From contig NZ_CP108494.1 of the NCBI RefSeq assembly GCF_041435435.1, positions 2,824,501 through 2,888,500 on the forward strand: a stretch of DNA of 64,000 bases. Direction: 5' to 3'. Origin of the DNA: Streptomyces sp. NBC_01241 (GTDB lineage: Bacteria > Actinomycetota > Actinomycetes > Streptomycetales > Streptomycetaceae). A program made the translations under genes and the position numbers. Below are positions 18,611-30,600 of this stretch, in pieces. The first letter of the stretch is position 1; each line of letters begins with the position of its first letter. The notes beneath the pieces were generated by a model. That model was not told the DNA's origin. It searched no databases and worked only from the letters and a program-made list of their open reading frames with translations.

Positions 18611-19747
18611 ATGCCGACCTGCCCGAACGGACACCAGTCGGGTTCCGACGACTGGTGCGAGGTCTGCGGACATCGCATGACCGGGGCGGGCGCGCCTGCG
18701 GGTGCAGTCCCCCCGCCGCCTCCCCCGCCGCCCGCCCCCGGTTACGGCTACCAGCCGGGCCCCGGCCCGGACGCGACCCAGCAGGCCGAACTCTGCCCGC
18801 AGTGCCGCACGCCGCGCGAGGCGATGGCGCCGTTCTGCGAGGAGTGCCGCTGGAACTTCCTCACGAACACCGCGACGTCGTACACACCGCTGGCGCCGCA
18901 CGGCGTTCCCGGCCCTCCGCCGGGTCTCAACCTGCCGCCGGGCTTCCAGGCGCAGCAGCCGCCGGGCCCCCAGCAGCAGCGCGACCCGTTCGAGTACCAG
19001 AGTTCGCGACCCTCGCAGGTGAACCGCCCGGCCGAGCCGCTCTCCCCCGACCAGGGCAGCCGCCCCGGGCCGCCCCCGCCCCCGGCTCCGGGGCCCCAGT
19101 CCCCGCAGCCGTTCCAGCAGCAGGGGCCGCCGCCGTCCTTCCAGCAGCAGCAGTCGGCGCCGCCCGCGTTCGGACGGCCCGGTCCGACCGCCCCGCCTGC
19201 GCCGCAGCAGTCGCAGCCGCCGCAGCCGCTCCGGTCCGGCGATGACGCCGACTGGATGCTGTCGCCGCCGTCGGCCCAGGCTCCGCAGCCGCCGGCCCCA
19301 CAACAGCAACAACCGCAGTTCCCGGGCCAGAACCAGCCACCCGCGAGCTGGACCGCGGTCATCGCCCCGGACCGTGAGTACTTCCTGGCGATGATGCAGC
19401 GCAGCGGCCCCGAGGCGACCGGGCTCAACCTGCCCGCGTACTCACCGGAGCAGCAGCTTCCGCTGACGGGCAACCAGATCACCATCGGCCGCCGCAGGCA
19501 GAGCACCGGCGAGTCCCCGGACATCGATCTGTCCGTGCCGCCGGAGGACCCGGGCGTCTCGCACCAGCACGCGGTGCTGGTGCAGCAGCCGGACGGCAGC
19601 TGGGCCGTGGTCGACCAGAACTCCACCAACGGCACCACGCTCAACGGCGCCGAGGACCCGATCCAGCCGTACGTCCCCGTGCCGCTCCAGGACGGCGACC
19701 AGGTGCATGTCGGGGCGTGGACGACGATCACGATCCGCCGGGACTGA
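18611..19747 (+). CDS. FHA-domain protein with N-terminal zinc ribbons
   Basis: Phosphothreonine-reading protein of 378 residues. Two Cys4 sites lie at the N-terminus (CPNGHQ with WCEVCGH, and CPQCRT with FCEECRW), then a long Pro/Gln-rich linker (about 95-245), then an FHA domain (about 285-378) with GRRR, SHQHAVLV and NSTNGTTLNG, the phosphopeptide-binding residues. In mycobacteria PknG acts through the FHA protein GarA; this protein could be the counterpart, but the GarA ETTS phosphorylation motif is not seen. Confidence 0.88.
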   Translation: MPTCPNGHQSGSDDWCEVCGHRMTGAGAPAGAVPPPPPPPPAPGYGYQPGPGPDATQQAELCPQCRTPREAMAPFCEECRWNFLTNTATSYTPLAPHGVPGPPPGLNLPPGFQAQQPPGPQQQRDPFEYQSSRPSQVNRPAEPLSPDQGSRPGPPPPPAPGPQSPQPFQQQGPPPSFQQQQSAPPAFGRPGPTAPPAPQQSQPPQPLRSGDDADWMLSPPSAQAPQPPAPQQQQPQFPGQNQPPASWTAVIAPDREYFLAMMQRSGPEATGLNLPAYSPEQQLPLTGNQITIGRRRQSTGESPDIDLSVPPEDPGVSHQHAVLVQQPDGSWAVVDQNSTNGTTLNGAEDPIQPYVPVPLQDGDQVHVGAWTTITIRRD

Positions 19748-19797
19748 CTTCGGACCGGCCGCAGACCGACCGGGGACCGGCCTCGCACCGGTCCGCG

Positions 19798-20781
19798 CTA
19801 CCCGCTGGGCAGTGGCCAGACGTACGGTCCCTCGGGGTCGTCCAGCCAGGCCCACTGCCGCCCGTTCTGGACCGTGATGCCGAACCTCTCCCGTTCGGGA
19901 CGGCGCTCGCGCTGCCACAGGGCGAGGGCCTCGCGCGGGTCGAGGGCGGCCCCGGTCAGCGTCAGCAGGAACCGGAAGAGCTGGTTCTCGCTGACGCGCC
20001 GGGGCAGGGTACCGAGGCGTGGGCGCCGCACGGGCCCCGGCAGTGTGCCGCGCAGCGGTACGAAGTACGCGGGCGTGTGCAGGAACCGGCCCTCGGCGTA
20101 CCTGCCGTGTTCCCCTTCGCTCACCCGGAGCGCGATCAGTCCGGTGGCGAACGGTGCCAGTATCCGCGCGTCCGTCACGCACTGGTCCAGCCAGACCTGC
20201 GGTACGCACGGCAGGGTGCAGGTCACGATGATCCGGTGGTACGGGCCGCGCGGGGGCCAGCCCCGTGTCCCGTCCCCGGTGATCACCGCCGGGCGGTACC
20301 CGGCCGCCGCCAGATGCCGGCGGGCCGACTCGGTGATCTCCGGGTCGAGGTCGACGGTGGTCACGGCGTCGTCGCCGAGCCGGTGCGAGAGCAGTGCCGC
20401 GTTGTAGCCGCTGCCCGCGCCGATCTCCAGGACCCGCTGCCCGTCCCGTACGTCCAGCTCTTCGAGCATCCGCGCCATCAGCGACGGCTGGCTGCACGAA
20501 GAGATCAACTCCCCGTCCCGGATCCGGGTGGCCACGGCCCCGTCCGTGTACGCCCCGCGCAGCCACTGGGCCCGCCTGACCGGGTCGGGGTCCTCGCACC
20601 ACAGGCGGTCCGCTCCGCCACCGGCGTAGTAGTACGGCACGAACAGATGCCGCGGCACCTCCTCGAACGCGGCCCGCCATGCCGGGTCGGTCAGCCCCCC
20701 GCCGGCCACGATCCCGCGCACCATCGCCCACCGCTCCTCGGCGGCGGCCGTGGCGAAGGGATCCGGGCGTGCGTCGTCCAT
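19798..20781 (-). CDS. SAM-dependent methyltransferase, protein-L-isoaspartate O-methyltransferase family
   Basis: Methyltransferase of 327 residues. The SAM-binding motif is [15 protein letters not shown], and the preceding [17 protein letters not shown] matches the active-site region of PCMT-type enzymes (ISxPxxxA class). The C-terminal 100 residues extend beyond the usual PCMT core of about 210 residues, as in the Streptomyces long form. It is convergent with the FHA gene. Repair of isoaspartyl residues or peptide modification are both possible. Confidence 0.83.
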   Translation of the reverse strand: MDDARPDPFATAAAEERWAMVRGIVAGGGLTDPAWRAAFEEVPRHLFVPYYYAGGGADRLWCEDPDPVRRAQWLRGAYTDGAVATRIRDGELISSCSQPSLMARMLEELDVRDGQRVLEIGAGSGYNAALLSHRLGDDAVTTVDLDPEITESARRHLAAAGYRPAVITGDGTRGWPPRGPYHRIIVTCTLPCVPQVWLDQCVTDARILAPFATGLIALRVSEGEHGRYAEGRFLHTPAYFVPLRGTLPGPVRRPRLGTLPRRVSENQLFRFLLTLTGAALDPREALALWQRERRPERERFGITVQNGRQWAWLDDPEGPYVWPLPSG

Positions 20782-20947
20782 ACCTCCACCTTCCTGCGCC
20801 CCGGGCCCCGGGGCCAGGAACCGGGCCGGGTTCGGATGGCGAGTGTCCGGCAGTGGAGGTCCGGCGGCGGAGGTCCCGTGGCCGGAGTCCGCGGTCCGGG
20901 GTCCTAGGACTCAGGTCCTCGGCCGGTGCGTCTGCGACGATGGACGG

Positions 20948-21352
20948 GTGACTGAGATTCCGCACGACACGCTGCAGGAGCAGACCTTCTACGAGCAGGT
21001 CGGCGGCGAGGAGACTTTCCGGCGCCTGGTGCACCGCTTCTACCAGGGGGTTGCCGAGGACCCGCTGCTCCGGCCGATGTATCCGGAGGAGGATCTGGGC
21101 CCGGCCGAGGAGCGGTTCAGGCTGTTCCTCATACAGTACTGGGGCGGGCCCCGGACCTACAGCGAGCAGCGCGGACACCCGCGGCTGCGGATGCGGCACG
21201 TCCCGTTCCGGGTGGACCGGGCCGCGCACGACGCGTGGCTGAGCCACATGCGGGTCGCCCTCGAAGAGCTCGGCCTGAAGCCGGAGCACGAGCGGCAGTT
21301 GTGGGACTACCTCACGTATGCCGCCGCCTCGATGGTGAACACCGAGGGCTGA
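20948..21352 (+). CDS. truncated haemoglobin, group II (TrHbO-like)
   Basis: Haem protein of 134 residues, the length of 2-on-2 globins. [20 protein letters not shown] contains the B-helix Tyr region, and [20 protein letters not shown] carries the proximal His of helix F and the G-helix Trp typical of group II. Start at GTG 20948. The role is probably NO, oxygen or peroxide chemistry. Confidence 0.9.
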   Translation: MTEIPHDTLQEQTFYEQVGGEETFRRLVHRFYQGVAEDPLLRPMYPEEDLGPAEERFRLFLIQYWGGPRTYSEQRGHPRLRMRHVPFRVDRAAHDAWLSHMRVALEELGLKPEHERQLWDYLTYAAASMVNTEG

Positions 21353-21461
21353 GGTCCGTTCCGGCCGCTCGCGGCACACGGTGCGGCGGGAGGCGGGCTG
21401 CCGGGGGCTGATCACGTCCCTGGCGGGCCGGCGGTTCGGCCGGCCCGGTGCGCGGTCCTGC

Positions 21462-22154
21462 TCAGCCCGCGCCGACCGACACGGCGAGCGTGCCGAGCCC
21501 GGTGCCCGGGCCGCGCAGGGCGATCGAGCCGTACGGGGTGCGCAGCCGCAGCCAGGATCCGGCCGTGAGCAGGGCGACCGGGAAGTCGGGCGACGGGCGG
21601 AGGAAGCCGAGGGACTGGGCGGCGTGGACGGCCCGCAACGGAAGTTCGGTGCGTCCGACCGCGCGTGACCAGATCTCGCGGCCGATCAGGTCCCTCTCCG
21701 CCCGGGTACGGCGCTCCTCGGGCAGCGCCTCGTCGCGGGAGCGGAACTCCGCCACCGCGGCGATGACCGCCGTGCGCAGAGTGACGGGACCGGGCAGGCC
21801 CGGCAGTTCGCGCCAGCCGCCGCGGGGCGGGAGGACACCCGTCCACGGCGGCCCGGTGACGGGTGCGGGCAGAGCACCCGAACCTGCTGCCACCGCGCCC
21901 TCGACATCGAGGGATTCGAGGAGTTCACCGGCGGACACCGTGACGTCGAACTCATGCGATCCGGTCAGCTGGGCCGCCCGGATCGCCAGGACCTCGAACG
22001 ACGGCGGCCTGCCGAACACGGCCAGCGCACCGCCGCCCGCCTGCATCCGGACCGCCGCGGCCCGGTCGTAGTGGAGCAGCCGGCCGAGGAAGGCCGCGAG
22101 ATCCGCGGCCTCCCTCGTGTCGGCGAACTCCAGCGACCGTACGGGCACCGTCAT
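21462..22154 (-). CDS. conserved actinobacterial protein of unknown function
   Basis: Product of 230 residues; I do not recognise a named domain. It is mixed alpha/beta without signal peptide or membrane helix. ATG 22154 overlaps the stop of the thioesterase gene (ATGA), so it is the third gene of a cluster transcribed with the EttA-like and thioesterase genes. Confidence 0.7.
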   Translation of the reverse strand: MTVPVRSLEFADTREAADLAAFLGRLLHYDRAAAVRMQAGGGALAVFGRPPSFEVLAIRAAQLTGSHEFDVTVSAGELLESLDVEGAVAAGSGALPAPVTGPPWTGVLPPRGGWRELPGLPGPVTLRTAVIAAVAEFRSRDEALPEERRTRAERDLIGREIWSRAVGRTELPLRAVHAAQSLGFLRPSPDFPVALLTAGSWLRLRTPYGSIALRGPGTGLGTLAVSVGAG

Positions 22155-22573
22155 GCTGCGGCGGGCTCCTCGGCCAGGTACTGCTGGAGGAAGAGCTTCT
22201 CCTCGGCAGAGATCCGCCGGGGCCGCTCCTCGGCCAGGTCGTAGGGCACGACGACGGTCGAGGCCCGGACGTACACCTGTTCCGGGTCCTTGATCTCGTA
22301 CGCGATCGTCAGCGACGCGGCGCCGATCTTCGTGACCCACGACTCGACGGTCACCGGCTCGTGCCGGTGGACCAGCGGACGCACGTAGTCGATCTCGTGC
22401 CGGGCCACGACGGACCCGCCCGAGAAGGATGGCGAGCCGTCCCCCGGCGCCAGCCGGAACATGAAGTCGATGCGCGCCTCCTCCAGATAGCGGAGGAAGA
22501 CCACGTTGTTGACGTGGCCGAAGGCATCCATGTCCGACCAGCGCAGCGGGCAGCTGTAGATGTGACGTGCCAA
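22151..22573 (-). CDS. acyl-CoA thioesterase, 4-hydroxybenzoyl-CoA thioesterase family
   Basis: Hotdog-fold thioesterase of 140 residues. RWSDMDAFGHVNNVVFLRYLEEAR contains the catalytic Asp of the YbgC/4HBT family. I chose TTG 22573 because the protein then begins ARHIYSCPLRWSD as in relatives, and GAGG from the end of the upstream EttA gene serves as ribosome binding site. Further upstream codons are Arg-rich shadow sequence. Substrate unknown. Confidence 0.85.
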   Translation of the reverse strand: MARHIYSCPLRWSDMDAFGHVNNVVFLRYLEEARIDFMFRLAPGDGSPSFSGGSVVARHEIDYVRPLVHRHEPVTVESWVTKIGAASLTIAYEIKDPEQVYVRASTVVVPYDLAEERPRRISAEEKLFLQQYLAEEPAAA

Positions 22574-22578
22574 GACGA

Positions 22579-24243
<1,665 letters not shown>

Positions 24244-24381
24244 GAGAAACCGTCCGGCTATCGATGTGTGGGCAGATACACCCCATCTTGCCTGACGTCC
24301 ATCCCGGGACGGAAACCAGTCCGCTCCGCGGTACGCCCCGTCCCGGCCCCCGGCCACCGCGACCGGCGTCCTGCGGCATGC

Positions 24382-24417
24382 GACGGCCCCGGTACGCGGA
24401 CGCGTACCGGGGCCGTC
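24382..24417 (-). terminator. terminator of the thioester surface-protein gene
   Basis: A 15-bp perfect inverted repeat (GACGGCCCCGGTACG and its complement) with a 6-base loop, located 74 bases downstream of the minus-strand gene that ends at 24491. It also separates that gene from the EttA cluster. Confidence 0.7.
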
Positions 24418-24490
24418 ATCAGGCAGGCGTGACCGTCTGCCTGTCGTTCGTCACTCCACGATCACTGGCGTGATCCTGCCGCTCTCGCGA

Positions 24491-25948
24491 CTACTGGGCG
24501 GAGGTCTGCGTCTGGCGCTTACGAAGGAGGAAGACCGCGCCGCCGCCGACGACGACGAGGGCGATCGCGACGCCCGCGATGACCGGGGTGGCGCTGGAGC
24601 CACCGGTCTCGGCGAGGTCACCCGAGCCGCCGGTCGAGCTGCCGCCGGTCGTGGCCGGGGCGGGCTTGTCACCGCCGGTCTGGGTGTCGGTGTCGGTGCC
24701 GCTGCCGCCGGTGCCGCTGCCGCTCGTCTTGCAGTCCAGGACGCCCTTGAACGTCTTGGTGAAGCCGCCAGGGCCGGTCACCGTGATGTCGTACGCCTGG
24801 TCCTCGGCGACCGGGACGGTCACGGTCTCGGACTTGCCCGCTTCGACGGTGTGCTCCGCCCCCGCCAGCTCGAAGGTGAACGCCTCGTCGCCCTGGTTGG
24901 CCGCGGTGACGTCCACGCCGCCCTTGGCGCAGTTCTTCTTCGCCGACACGGCCGGGATCGCACCCTGCTTGGCCCAGGTCGCGTTGGCGGTCGCGGAGAC
25001 CGTGGACACGCTGGAGCCGGCCAGGATCATGGTCTGGCTCTTGGTCACCCCGGCGAAGACCCGGCCGACCGGCACCGACGTGGTGGCCTGGACGGTCAGC
25101 GAGGCCGAGTCGTCGGTGGCGCCCGCCGGCACGTCGAAGTAGAGCTCGGCGCCGTCGGCCGCGACGGTCACGGGCTTGCCGCTCTTGTCGGTGACCTTGA
25201 CGCCGCTGGCGGCGTCGGCGGGCGGGGTCACGGAGGCCTGGCCCGCGTTGGTGTGGACGGTGACCGGACCGAGCCGCTCACCGGACTTGCCGGAGACCGC
25301 GGCCGGGTCCAGAGCGAGGGACGCCTTGGGCTCGGCCTGGTCGACGGCGTTGTGCTCCAGCCAGTCGGCGAGCTTCTCCGCCTGGCCGTCGGTCGCGTCG
25401 ACATCCGCGTTGTCCGAGTAGCGCCAGATGGCGACCTGGGTGCCAGCCGCCGCGGTCTTCTCGGTGAGCGGTCCCGTGCCGGCCTGCTTGGCGAGCGCGG
25501 CGAGGTCGTCGACCTGCGGGTAGGAGTGCTCCAGGATCCAGCGGATCTTGCCCGCGTTCTTGTTGCTGCCGAGCGAGGTCTGGTCCCAGGGGGTCTCCAG
25601 GTACTTCGCCTGGTTCTGGGTGGGGTTGTTGATGTCGATGCAGTACGTCTTGAGCTTGCCGCCGCCGTCGACGGTCATCTCGAAGAGTCCGGCGGGCAGC
25701 GTCTGATTCCTGCCGCCCGCGTGGAGCACGGCGCGGTCGTAGGTCTTCAACCCGTCCAGGACCGCGGCCGCGCCACCTTGATGCTGCGGCGCCTCGTCGG
25801 CGACCGCACTGCCCGCGCCGACAAGGGCGCCTGCCATGACCAGACCGGATGCCATCACCGACGCGGCCAGCCGGGCCATGCCCCGCCGCCGTGGAGTACG
25901 GGTCGTCTCCATGGACGACGAAACGGTCGCTGAAGAAGCAGAAAACAC
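24491..25948 (-). CDS. thioester (Cys-Gln, TQxA) cell-wall-anchored surface protein
   Basis: Secreted protein of 485 residues attached to peptidoglycan. A signal peptide (hydrophobic core about 28-50, ending SAVADE) precedes a thioester domain: the Cys of TYCIDINNP and the Gln of GTQVAIWRYSDN (TQxA motif) should form the internal thioester for covalent adhesion. Beta-rich repeats follow. The C-terminus has LAETG, a hydrophobic helix and RKRQ, a sortase E-type sorting signal. GTG 25948 is preceded by GGAGGGG at 6 bases. Confidence 0.9.
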   Translation of the reverse strand: MFSASSATVSSSMETTRTPRRRGMARLAASVMASGLVMAGALVGAGSAVADEAPQHQGGAAAVLDGLKTYDRAVLHAGGRNQTLPAGLFEMTVDGGGKLKTYCIDINNPTQNQAKYLETPWDQTSLGSNKNAGKIRWILEHSYPQVDDLAALAKQAGTGPLTEKTAAAGTQVAIWRYSDNADVDATDGQAEKLADWLEHNAVDQAEPKASLALDPAAVSGKSGERLGPVTVHTNAGQASVTPPADAASGVKVTDKSGKPVTVAADGAELYFDVPAGATDDSASLTVQATTSVPVGRVFAGVTKSQTMILAGSSVSTVSATANATWAKQGAIPAVSAKKNCAKGGVDVTAANQGDEAFTFELAGAEHTVEAGKSETVTVPVAEDQAYDITVTGPGGFTKTFKGVLDCKTSGSGTGGSGTDTDTQTGGDKPAPATTGGSSTGGSGDLAETGGSSATPVIAGVAIALVVVGGGAVFLLRKRQTQTSAQ

Positions 25949-26187
25949 AGAATTCCCCTCCGGGCGAGACCCTCCGCGCCTGATGCGCGTGTGGGGACTG
26001 TCTCGCCAGTCGACTCAAGTACCCCGTGAGTACGGGGGAATCCTAAGGAGGAAGAGATGAACAATCCCCCCTCATACCGTCGTACAACCATTCCGAATCG
26101 GAATCGTTATCGCCGGTATCGCGCGCGGCGCCTCGACACCGTCCCGATCCGACTTCCCGTCAGATCCGTCTCCTCGCTCTCGTCCGG

Positions 26188-26868
26188 TCACGACACCGAC
26201 GCAAGTTCCTTACCGCGCTTCTGACGCACCGTCGGCCGCCGCACCCGCTGTCGACCGACCCGGTCGGCCTGTTCGGACTGCTCGGACTGCTCGACCCGCT
26301 CGGACTGTTCGCCCCCTCCTTCCCGCTCGTCCCCCTCGGCCCGTGCCGCTTCGCGCGAACCACCCGACCGCGCCTCGCTCACCTCCTGTGCTTCCCGCGT
26401 CTCCCGCGCCGGGCCACCCGACCAGTCCGGCTCGTCCGAGCGCCCCGGTCCGTCGCCCCGGTCCAACGCACCGTCCACACTCCCCCGGCGCGCCACCGAC
26501 CTCGGATCGCCTTTCGTCACGCGCCGGAACGCCGCCGTTCCCCGGGTCAGATCGTGTCCCACCGCGACCGCCTCGATGTCCACGAACGTCCTGCGCAGGC
26601 CTTCCCGTTCCTCCTCGCGCACCTTCAACCTGCCGTGCACGACCAGGGGTTCTCCGATGGAGACGGAACCGGACAGATTCGTCGCCAGAGACCGCCAGGC
26701 CCACACCGTGTAGAAACTGGTGTGTCCGTCCGTCCAGAACTGTTTCTCGCGGTCCCATCGGCGCGGCGTCACCGCGAACCGGAATCGCGCCATTCCGCCG
26801 GTCGCGGTCTCCCTGAATTCCACGCCCGTCGCCGCGTTGCCCACCAGTGTCACCAAGGTGTCGTTCAT
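26188..26868 (-). CDS. ssbB: second single-stranded DNA-binding protein (SsbB-like)
   Basis: OB-fold protein of 226 residues; residues 1-110 are the SSB fold (VTLVGNAATGVEFRETATGG; FYTVWAWRSLATNLSGSVSIGEPLVVHGRLKVRE). The C-terminal half is Arg/Ser/Glu-rich and lacks the DDDIPF-type acidic tip that recruits replication proteins. In Streptomyces this paralogue acts in chromosome segregation during sporulation. It follows dynA-dynB on the same strand. Confidence 0.85.
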   Translation of the reverse strand: MNDTLVTLVGNAATGVEFRETATGGMARFRFAVTPRRWDREKQFWTDGHTSFYTVWAWRSLATNLSGSVSIGEPLVVHGRLKVREEEREGLRRTFVDIEAVAVGHDLTRGTAAFRRVTKGDPRSVARRGSVDGALDRGDGPGRSDEPDWSGGPARETREAQEVSEARSGGSREAARAEGDEREGGGEQSERVEQSEQSEQADRVGRQRVRRPTVRQKRGKELASVS

Positions 26869-26968
26869 GACTCCGCCTCCCCTTCGGACTGCGATTCCCG
26901 TGCCCGCACCCGCGCGGTCACAGATCCCAGGTTGAAGGAGAGGCGGAATTCCCGCTGAGGCCTGTGGA

Positions 26969-28942
26969 CTACCGGACAGTTGTGGAAAACTCCGTCACCG
27001 CCACGTACCGCTCCCGCACTTCGCGGTACCGCACGAGCTCCGCCGCCACCGGATCGAGCACCCGCGCCCGGCCGCAGGCCGCCGCCGCCTCGCGCAACTG
27101 CCGCTCGGCCTCCTGCCCGTACCGTCGCGCCGGTCCCCGCGCCGCGGCCGCACACGACCACTCCACCAACGGCCCGCCGACGACCCCGGCCAGCATCACC
27201 AGGGCGGGCGTGAGGAATCCCGGTTCGAGCACGCCGACGATCTGGCCGACCAGCCAGAGCGCGCCGAAGATCTGCAGCAGCGTCATCGACGCCTGCGCCA
27301 GCACCGCGGCGGGCCACCACCGGGGCCGCGGTGGCTTCCCGCCCACGCGACCGCTGTGCGCCACACCGGAGGCCCCAGCCACCCGCGTCGCCATCACCGT
27401 CGAACCCCCCTGACCGATCCCCCCCTGCGCCGCGCCGCCGCCGGAACCGCCCGTACCGCCACCCGGGGAGGAGCTCGCCGGCCGCTCCCGTCCCTCGTCC
27501 CTGCCGGCCTTCTCCACCAGTTCGTCGAGCGCCTCCGGCAGCCCGTCCGCACCGTTCACCGCGGCCTCCCGGACGGCCTGCGCCCAGGGACCGGGCAGCC
27601 CGTCGGCGGCCTCGTCCGCCACGGTCCGTACCGCCTGTTCGACGCGTTGCCGGGCGGTCAGCTCCTCCTCGACGGGCGCGGGCAGCGCGGGGCACTCCAG
27701 GCTTCCCGGCCGCCGGGCGGACTCATACCAGCGCCACAGCCGCAGCCATGGCGTGCGGCATGCCCGTCCGGCGTTCCTGCGCCACTCGCGCTCGGCGGCC
27801 TGGCCCGCCGCGGCCGCTCCGACCGCTTCCGCGAGCCGGTCGGCGAACTCCTCTCGGGCCCGCTCGCCGAGTCCGGGCCGCCCCTCGGCGACGTACACGG
27901 GACGGAGCCGGGCGGCGGCGGCGTCCACATCCGCGGAGAGTCGGCGCGCGGCCGCCGTGCGCTCCTGGACGAAGCGGCCGAGCACCTCGCGCAGTTCGCC
28001 CACGCCGTCGCCGGTGAGCGCGGACAGGGACATGACGGTGGCGCCCGGTTCGCCGTGTTCGCCGAGCGCCATGCCGTCCTCGTCGAGCAGCCGGCGCAGA
28101 TCGTCGAGTACCTGGTCGGCGGCGTCGCCGGGCAGCCGGTCGATCTGGTTGAGGACGACGAAGGTGACCTCGGCGTGCCCGGCGAGCGGCCTCAGGTAGC
28201 GCTCGTGCAGGGCCGCGTCCGCGTACTTCTCCGGGTCGACGACCCAGATCACCGCATCGACCAGTGCGAGCACCCGGTCGACCTGCTCACGGTGTCCGGG
28301 CGCCGCCGAGTCGTGGTCGGGCAGGTCGACGAGGACAAGGCCCTGGAGCGCCTCGTCGGCGTCCGTGCCGCCCTGCTGCGGCCTGCGCCTGAGCCGTCCG
28401 GGAATGGCGAGCCGGTCCAGGAGTCCGGCGGCCCCGTCGGTCCAGGAGCAGGCGATGGGAGCGGCGGTCGTCGGCCTGCGCAGCCCGGTCTCGGAGATCT
28501 GGACGCCCGCGAGAGAGTTGAAGAGGGCCGATTTTCCGCTGCCGGTCGCTCCGGCGATGGCGACGACGGTGTGCCGGGAGGAGAGCCGCCGACGGGCCGC
28601 CGCTTCGTCGAGCACGCGTCCTGCTTCGGCGAGGGTGGCCCCGTCGAGCCTGGCCCTGGACAGCCCGACGAGTTCACGCAGCGCGTCGAGCCGCGGCCGG
28701 AGCGGACCACCGGACGGTACGTACGCCTCGACCTGCGGCGTACGCACGTCGTCGTCCGCGGTCCCGGGCCCGGGATCCGCCTTCATGGCGGCGGCACGCC
28801 GGGCGATGAGCCCGTCGTTCCAGTCCCCGCCCGCCTCCGGCACGCGCGTCGGCCTGTCGGGCGTCCGGCCCGGGCGGTCGCTGTCCTCGTGAGGTGCGGG
28901 ACTCTCGCCCCGGCCGGTCCCTTCGTCAATGACGGCAGTCAT
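26969..28942 (-). CDS. dynB: dynamin-like GTPase with two membrane helices (DynB-like)
   Basis: Bacterial dynamin of 657 residues. The GTPase has a P-loop [19 protein letters not shown] (about 128-146), a switch/G3 LVDLPDHDS and G4 [10 protein letters not shown]. Helical stalk regions follow, then two closely spaced membrane helices near the C-terminus ([20 protein letters not shown] and [20 protein letters not shown]). Streptomyces DynB, with two membrane segments, stabilises FtsZ rings in sporulation septa. ATG 28942 overlaps the dynA stop and has AGGAGAGG upstream. Confidence 0.82.
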   Translation of the reverse strand: MTAVIDEGTGRGESPAPHEDSDRPGRTPDRPTRVPEAGGDWNDGLIARRAAAMKADPGPGTADDDVRTPQVEAYVPSGGPLRPRLDALRELVGLSRARLDGATLAEAGRVLDEAAARRRLSSRHTVVAIAGATGSGKSALFNSLAGVQISETGLRRPTTAAPIACSWTDGAAGLLDRLAIPGRLRRRPQQGGTDADEALQGLVLVDLPDHDSAAPGHREQVDRVLALVDAVIWVVDPEKYADAALHERYLRPLAGHAEVTFVVLNQIDRLPGDAADQVLDDLRRLLDEDGMALGEHGEPGATVMSLSALTGDGVGELREVLGRFVQERTAAARRLSADVDAAAARLRPVYVAEGRPGLGERAREEFADRLAEAVGAAAAGQAAEREWRRNAGRACRTPWLRLWRWYESARRPGSLECPALPAPVEEELTARQRVEQAVRTVADEAADGLPGPWAQAVREAAVNGADGLPEALDELVEKAGRDEGRERPASSSPGGGTGGSGGGAAQGGIGQGGSTVMATRVAGASGVAHSGRVGGKPPRPRWWPAAVLAQASMTLLQIFGALWLVGQIVGVLEPGFLTPALVMLAGVVGGPLVEWSCAAAARGPARRYGQEAERQLREAAAACGRARVLDPVAAELVRYREVRERYVAVTEFSTTVR

Positions 28943-30600
28943 CGCTGCCACCTCTCCTTCTGCAGTACGGACAGAGCGGCGATGAGATCGGCCTGCGGCT
29001 CCGGGGCGACGTCAAGTGCGTCGAGCGGTGCGAGCCGCCGGTCGCGCTCGCCGTCCAGCACCCGGTCGAGGCAGTCGGTGAGCAGTTCGCCGCCCTTGTC
29101 ACGCAGCCGCAGCGCGCCCTGGGCGCCGATCCGTTCGGCGAGCTGTTCTCCGGCGCCGCGGGTGCGGCGGCCGCCGAGCAGCGCGGCGGCCAGCAGCGCC
29201 GCCACCGTCTCGGTGTCGGGCGCGGCGTTGCGTTCGAGCCGGCGCACCTCTTCCTCCGCCAGTTCCTCCAGCACCCGCCACCACCGCCGTACGGCCATGG
29301 CGATCCGGCCCCGGATGTCCTCGGCGGGTCCCCATCCGCCGGCCTCCCGGCCGACGTCCTCGAAGCCGAACACCCCGGCCGCGGGTTCGCGCTGCCAGGT
29401 CGTGCGGATCTGTTCGTCGGCGGCGGCCACGGCGCACTGCAGGAGTGCGGCGAGACTCTCCACCAGCGCTTCGAGGAGTTCCTCGGAGGTGCTGTACAGC
29501 GGGTATCCGCGCCACCGGGTCCGGGCGTCCCCGGCGAGCACGCCGCCGTTTCGCAGCCGCCGCCGGACCCGGGCGCCCTCCGCGCAGTACGCGTCCTCGA
29601 CGACACCGGTCAGCCGCACGGCCGCCGCGTACTGCGCCGCGACGGCCCCGGCCAGCGCGGGCATCCGTACGTTCAGCGAGTCGATGACCCCGGCCGCCGT
29701 ACGCCCGACCGCCTGCTGGCGGGCCGCCGGGTCCTGGGCGCGGTGGCTGAGCCAGGCCCGCAGCGGGGCGACCGCGGTGGTGGGCAGCAGCCCGCTGCCG
29801 CCGCCGGCCGATTCGGGCAGCTCGGGAATGGTGAAGCGCGGCACCTCGCCGAGGCCCGCCTTGGTGAGCAGCGCTCCGTACTGCCGCGACACCTCGGCGA
29901 TCACCTGGTGCGGCACCCGGTCGAGGACGGTGACGAGCGAGGCGTCGTACTCCTTGGCGGTACGCAGCAGATGCCACGGCACCGCGTCGGCGTACCGGGA
30001 CGCCGTGGTCACCATCACCCACACGTCCGCGGCGCAGATCAACTCGGCGGCCAGCACCCGGTTCCGCACCAGGAGCGAGTCGATGTCGGGCGCGTCGAGC
30101 AGCGCGAGTCCGCGCGGCAGACCGGTCGCGGTCTCGACGCGCAGCGCGGTCCCGTCCTCCTCCCCGCTCCCGTCGAGCCCGTCGAGGTCGTCGCACCGGC
30201 CGGGTTCCCCGGAATCCTGGGGCGGCAGCCAGACCCTGGTGAGCTGCGGCAGTACGCGGCCCCCCGCGAACCAGTGGTGATCATCGGGGTGGCAGACGAG
30301 TACCGGCGTCCGGGTGGTCGGCCGCAGCACCCCGGCCTCGCTGACCAGCCGCCCCACGAGCGAATTGACGAGCGTCGACTTCCCGGCCCCGGTGGACCCA
30401 CCGATCACCACGAGCAGCGGCGCTTCGGGGTCCCTGAGCCGGGGAAGCAGATAGTCGTCGAGCTGGGCGAGCAGCTCGCTCCGGGTCTGACGGGCCCGCG
30501 CGGCCCCCGGCAACGGAAGTGGAAGACGCACGGCAGCGACACGGTCGCGCAGGGCGGAAAGTGCGTCGATGAGCTGAGGCCGTACGTTCAAGGTCACCAC
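28939..30600 (-). CDS. dynA: dynamin-like GTPase (DynA-like)
   Basis: Partner dynamin of about 553 residues without membrane helices. P-loop [22 protein letters not shown] (about 68-88), G3 [12 protein letters not shown], and long helical arms after the GTPase domain. GTG 30600 (or 30597) gives the start [20 protein letters not shown]; the open frame further upstream reads low-quality sequence and no clear ribosome binding site is seen. It is translationally coupled to dynB, as expected for heteromeric bacterial dynamins. Confidence 0.8.
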   Translation of the reverse strand: MVTLNVRPQLIDALSALRDRVAAVRLPLPLPGAARARQTRSELLAQLDDYLLPRLRDPEAPLLVVIGGSTGAGKSTLVNSLVGRLVSEAGVLRPTTRTPVLVCHPDDHHWFAGGRVLPQLTRVWLPPQDSGEPGRCDDLDGLDGSGEEDGTALRVETATGLPRGLALLDAPDIDSLLVRNRVLAAELICAADVWVMVTTASRYADAVPWHLLRTAKEYDASLVTVLDRVPHQVIAEVSRQYGALLTKAGLGEVPRFTIPELPESAGGGSGLLPTTAVAPLRAWLSHRAQDPAARQQAVGRTAAGVIDSLNVRMPALAGAVAAQYAAAVRLTGVVEDAYCAEGARVRRRLRNGGVLAGDARTRWRGYPLYSTSEELLEALVESLAALLQCAVAAADEQIRTTWQREPAAGVFGFEDVGREAGGWGPAEDIRGRIAMAVRRWWRVLEELAEEEVRRLERNAAPDTETVAALLAAALLGGRRTRGAGEQLAERIGAQGALRLRDKGGELLTDCLDRVLDGERDRRLAPLDALDVAPEPQADLIAALSVLQKERWQR

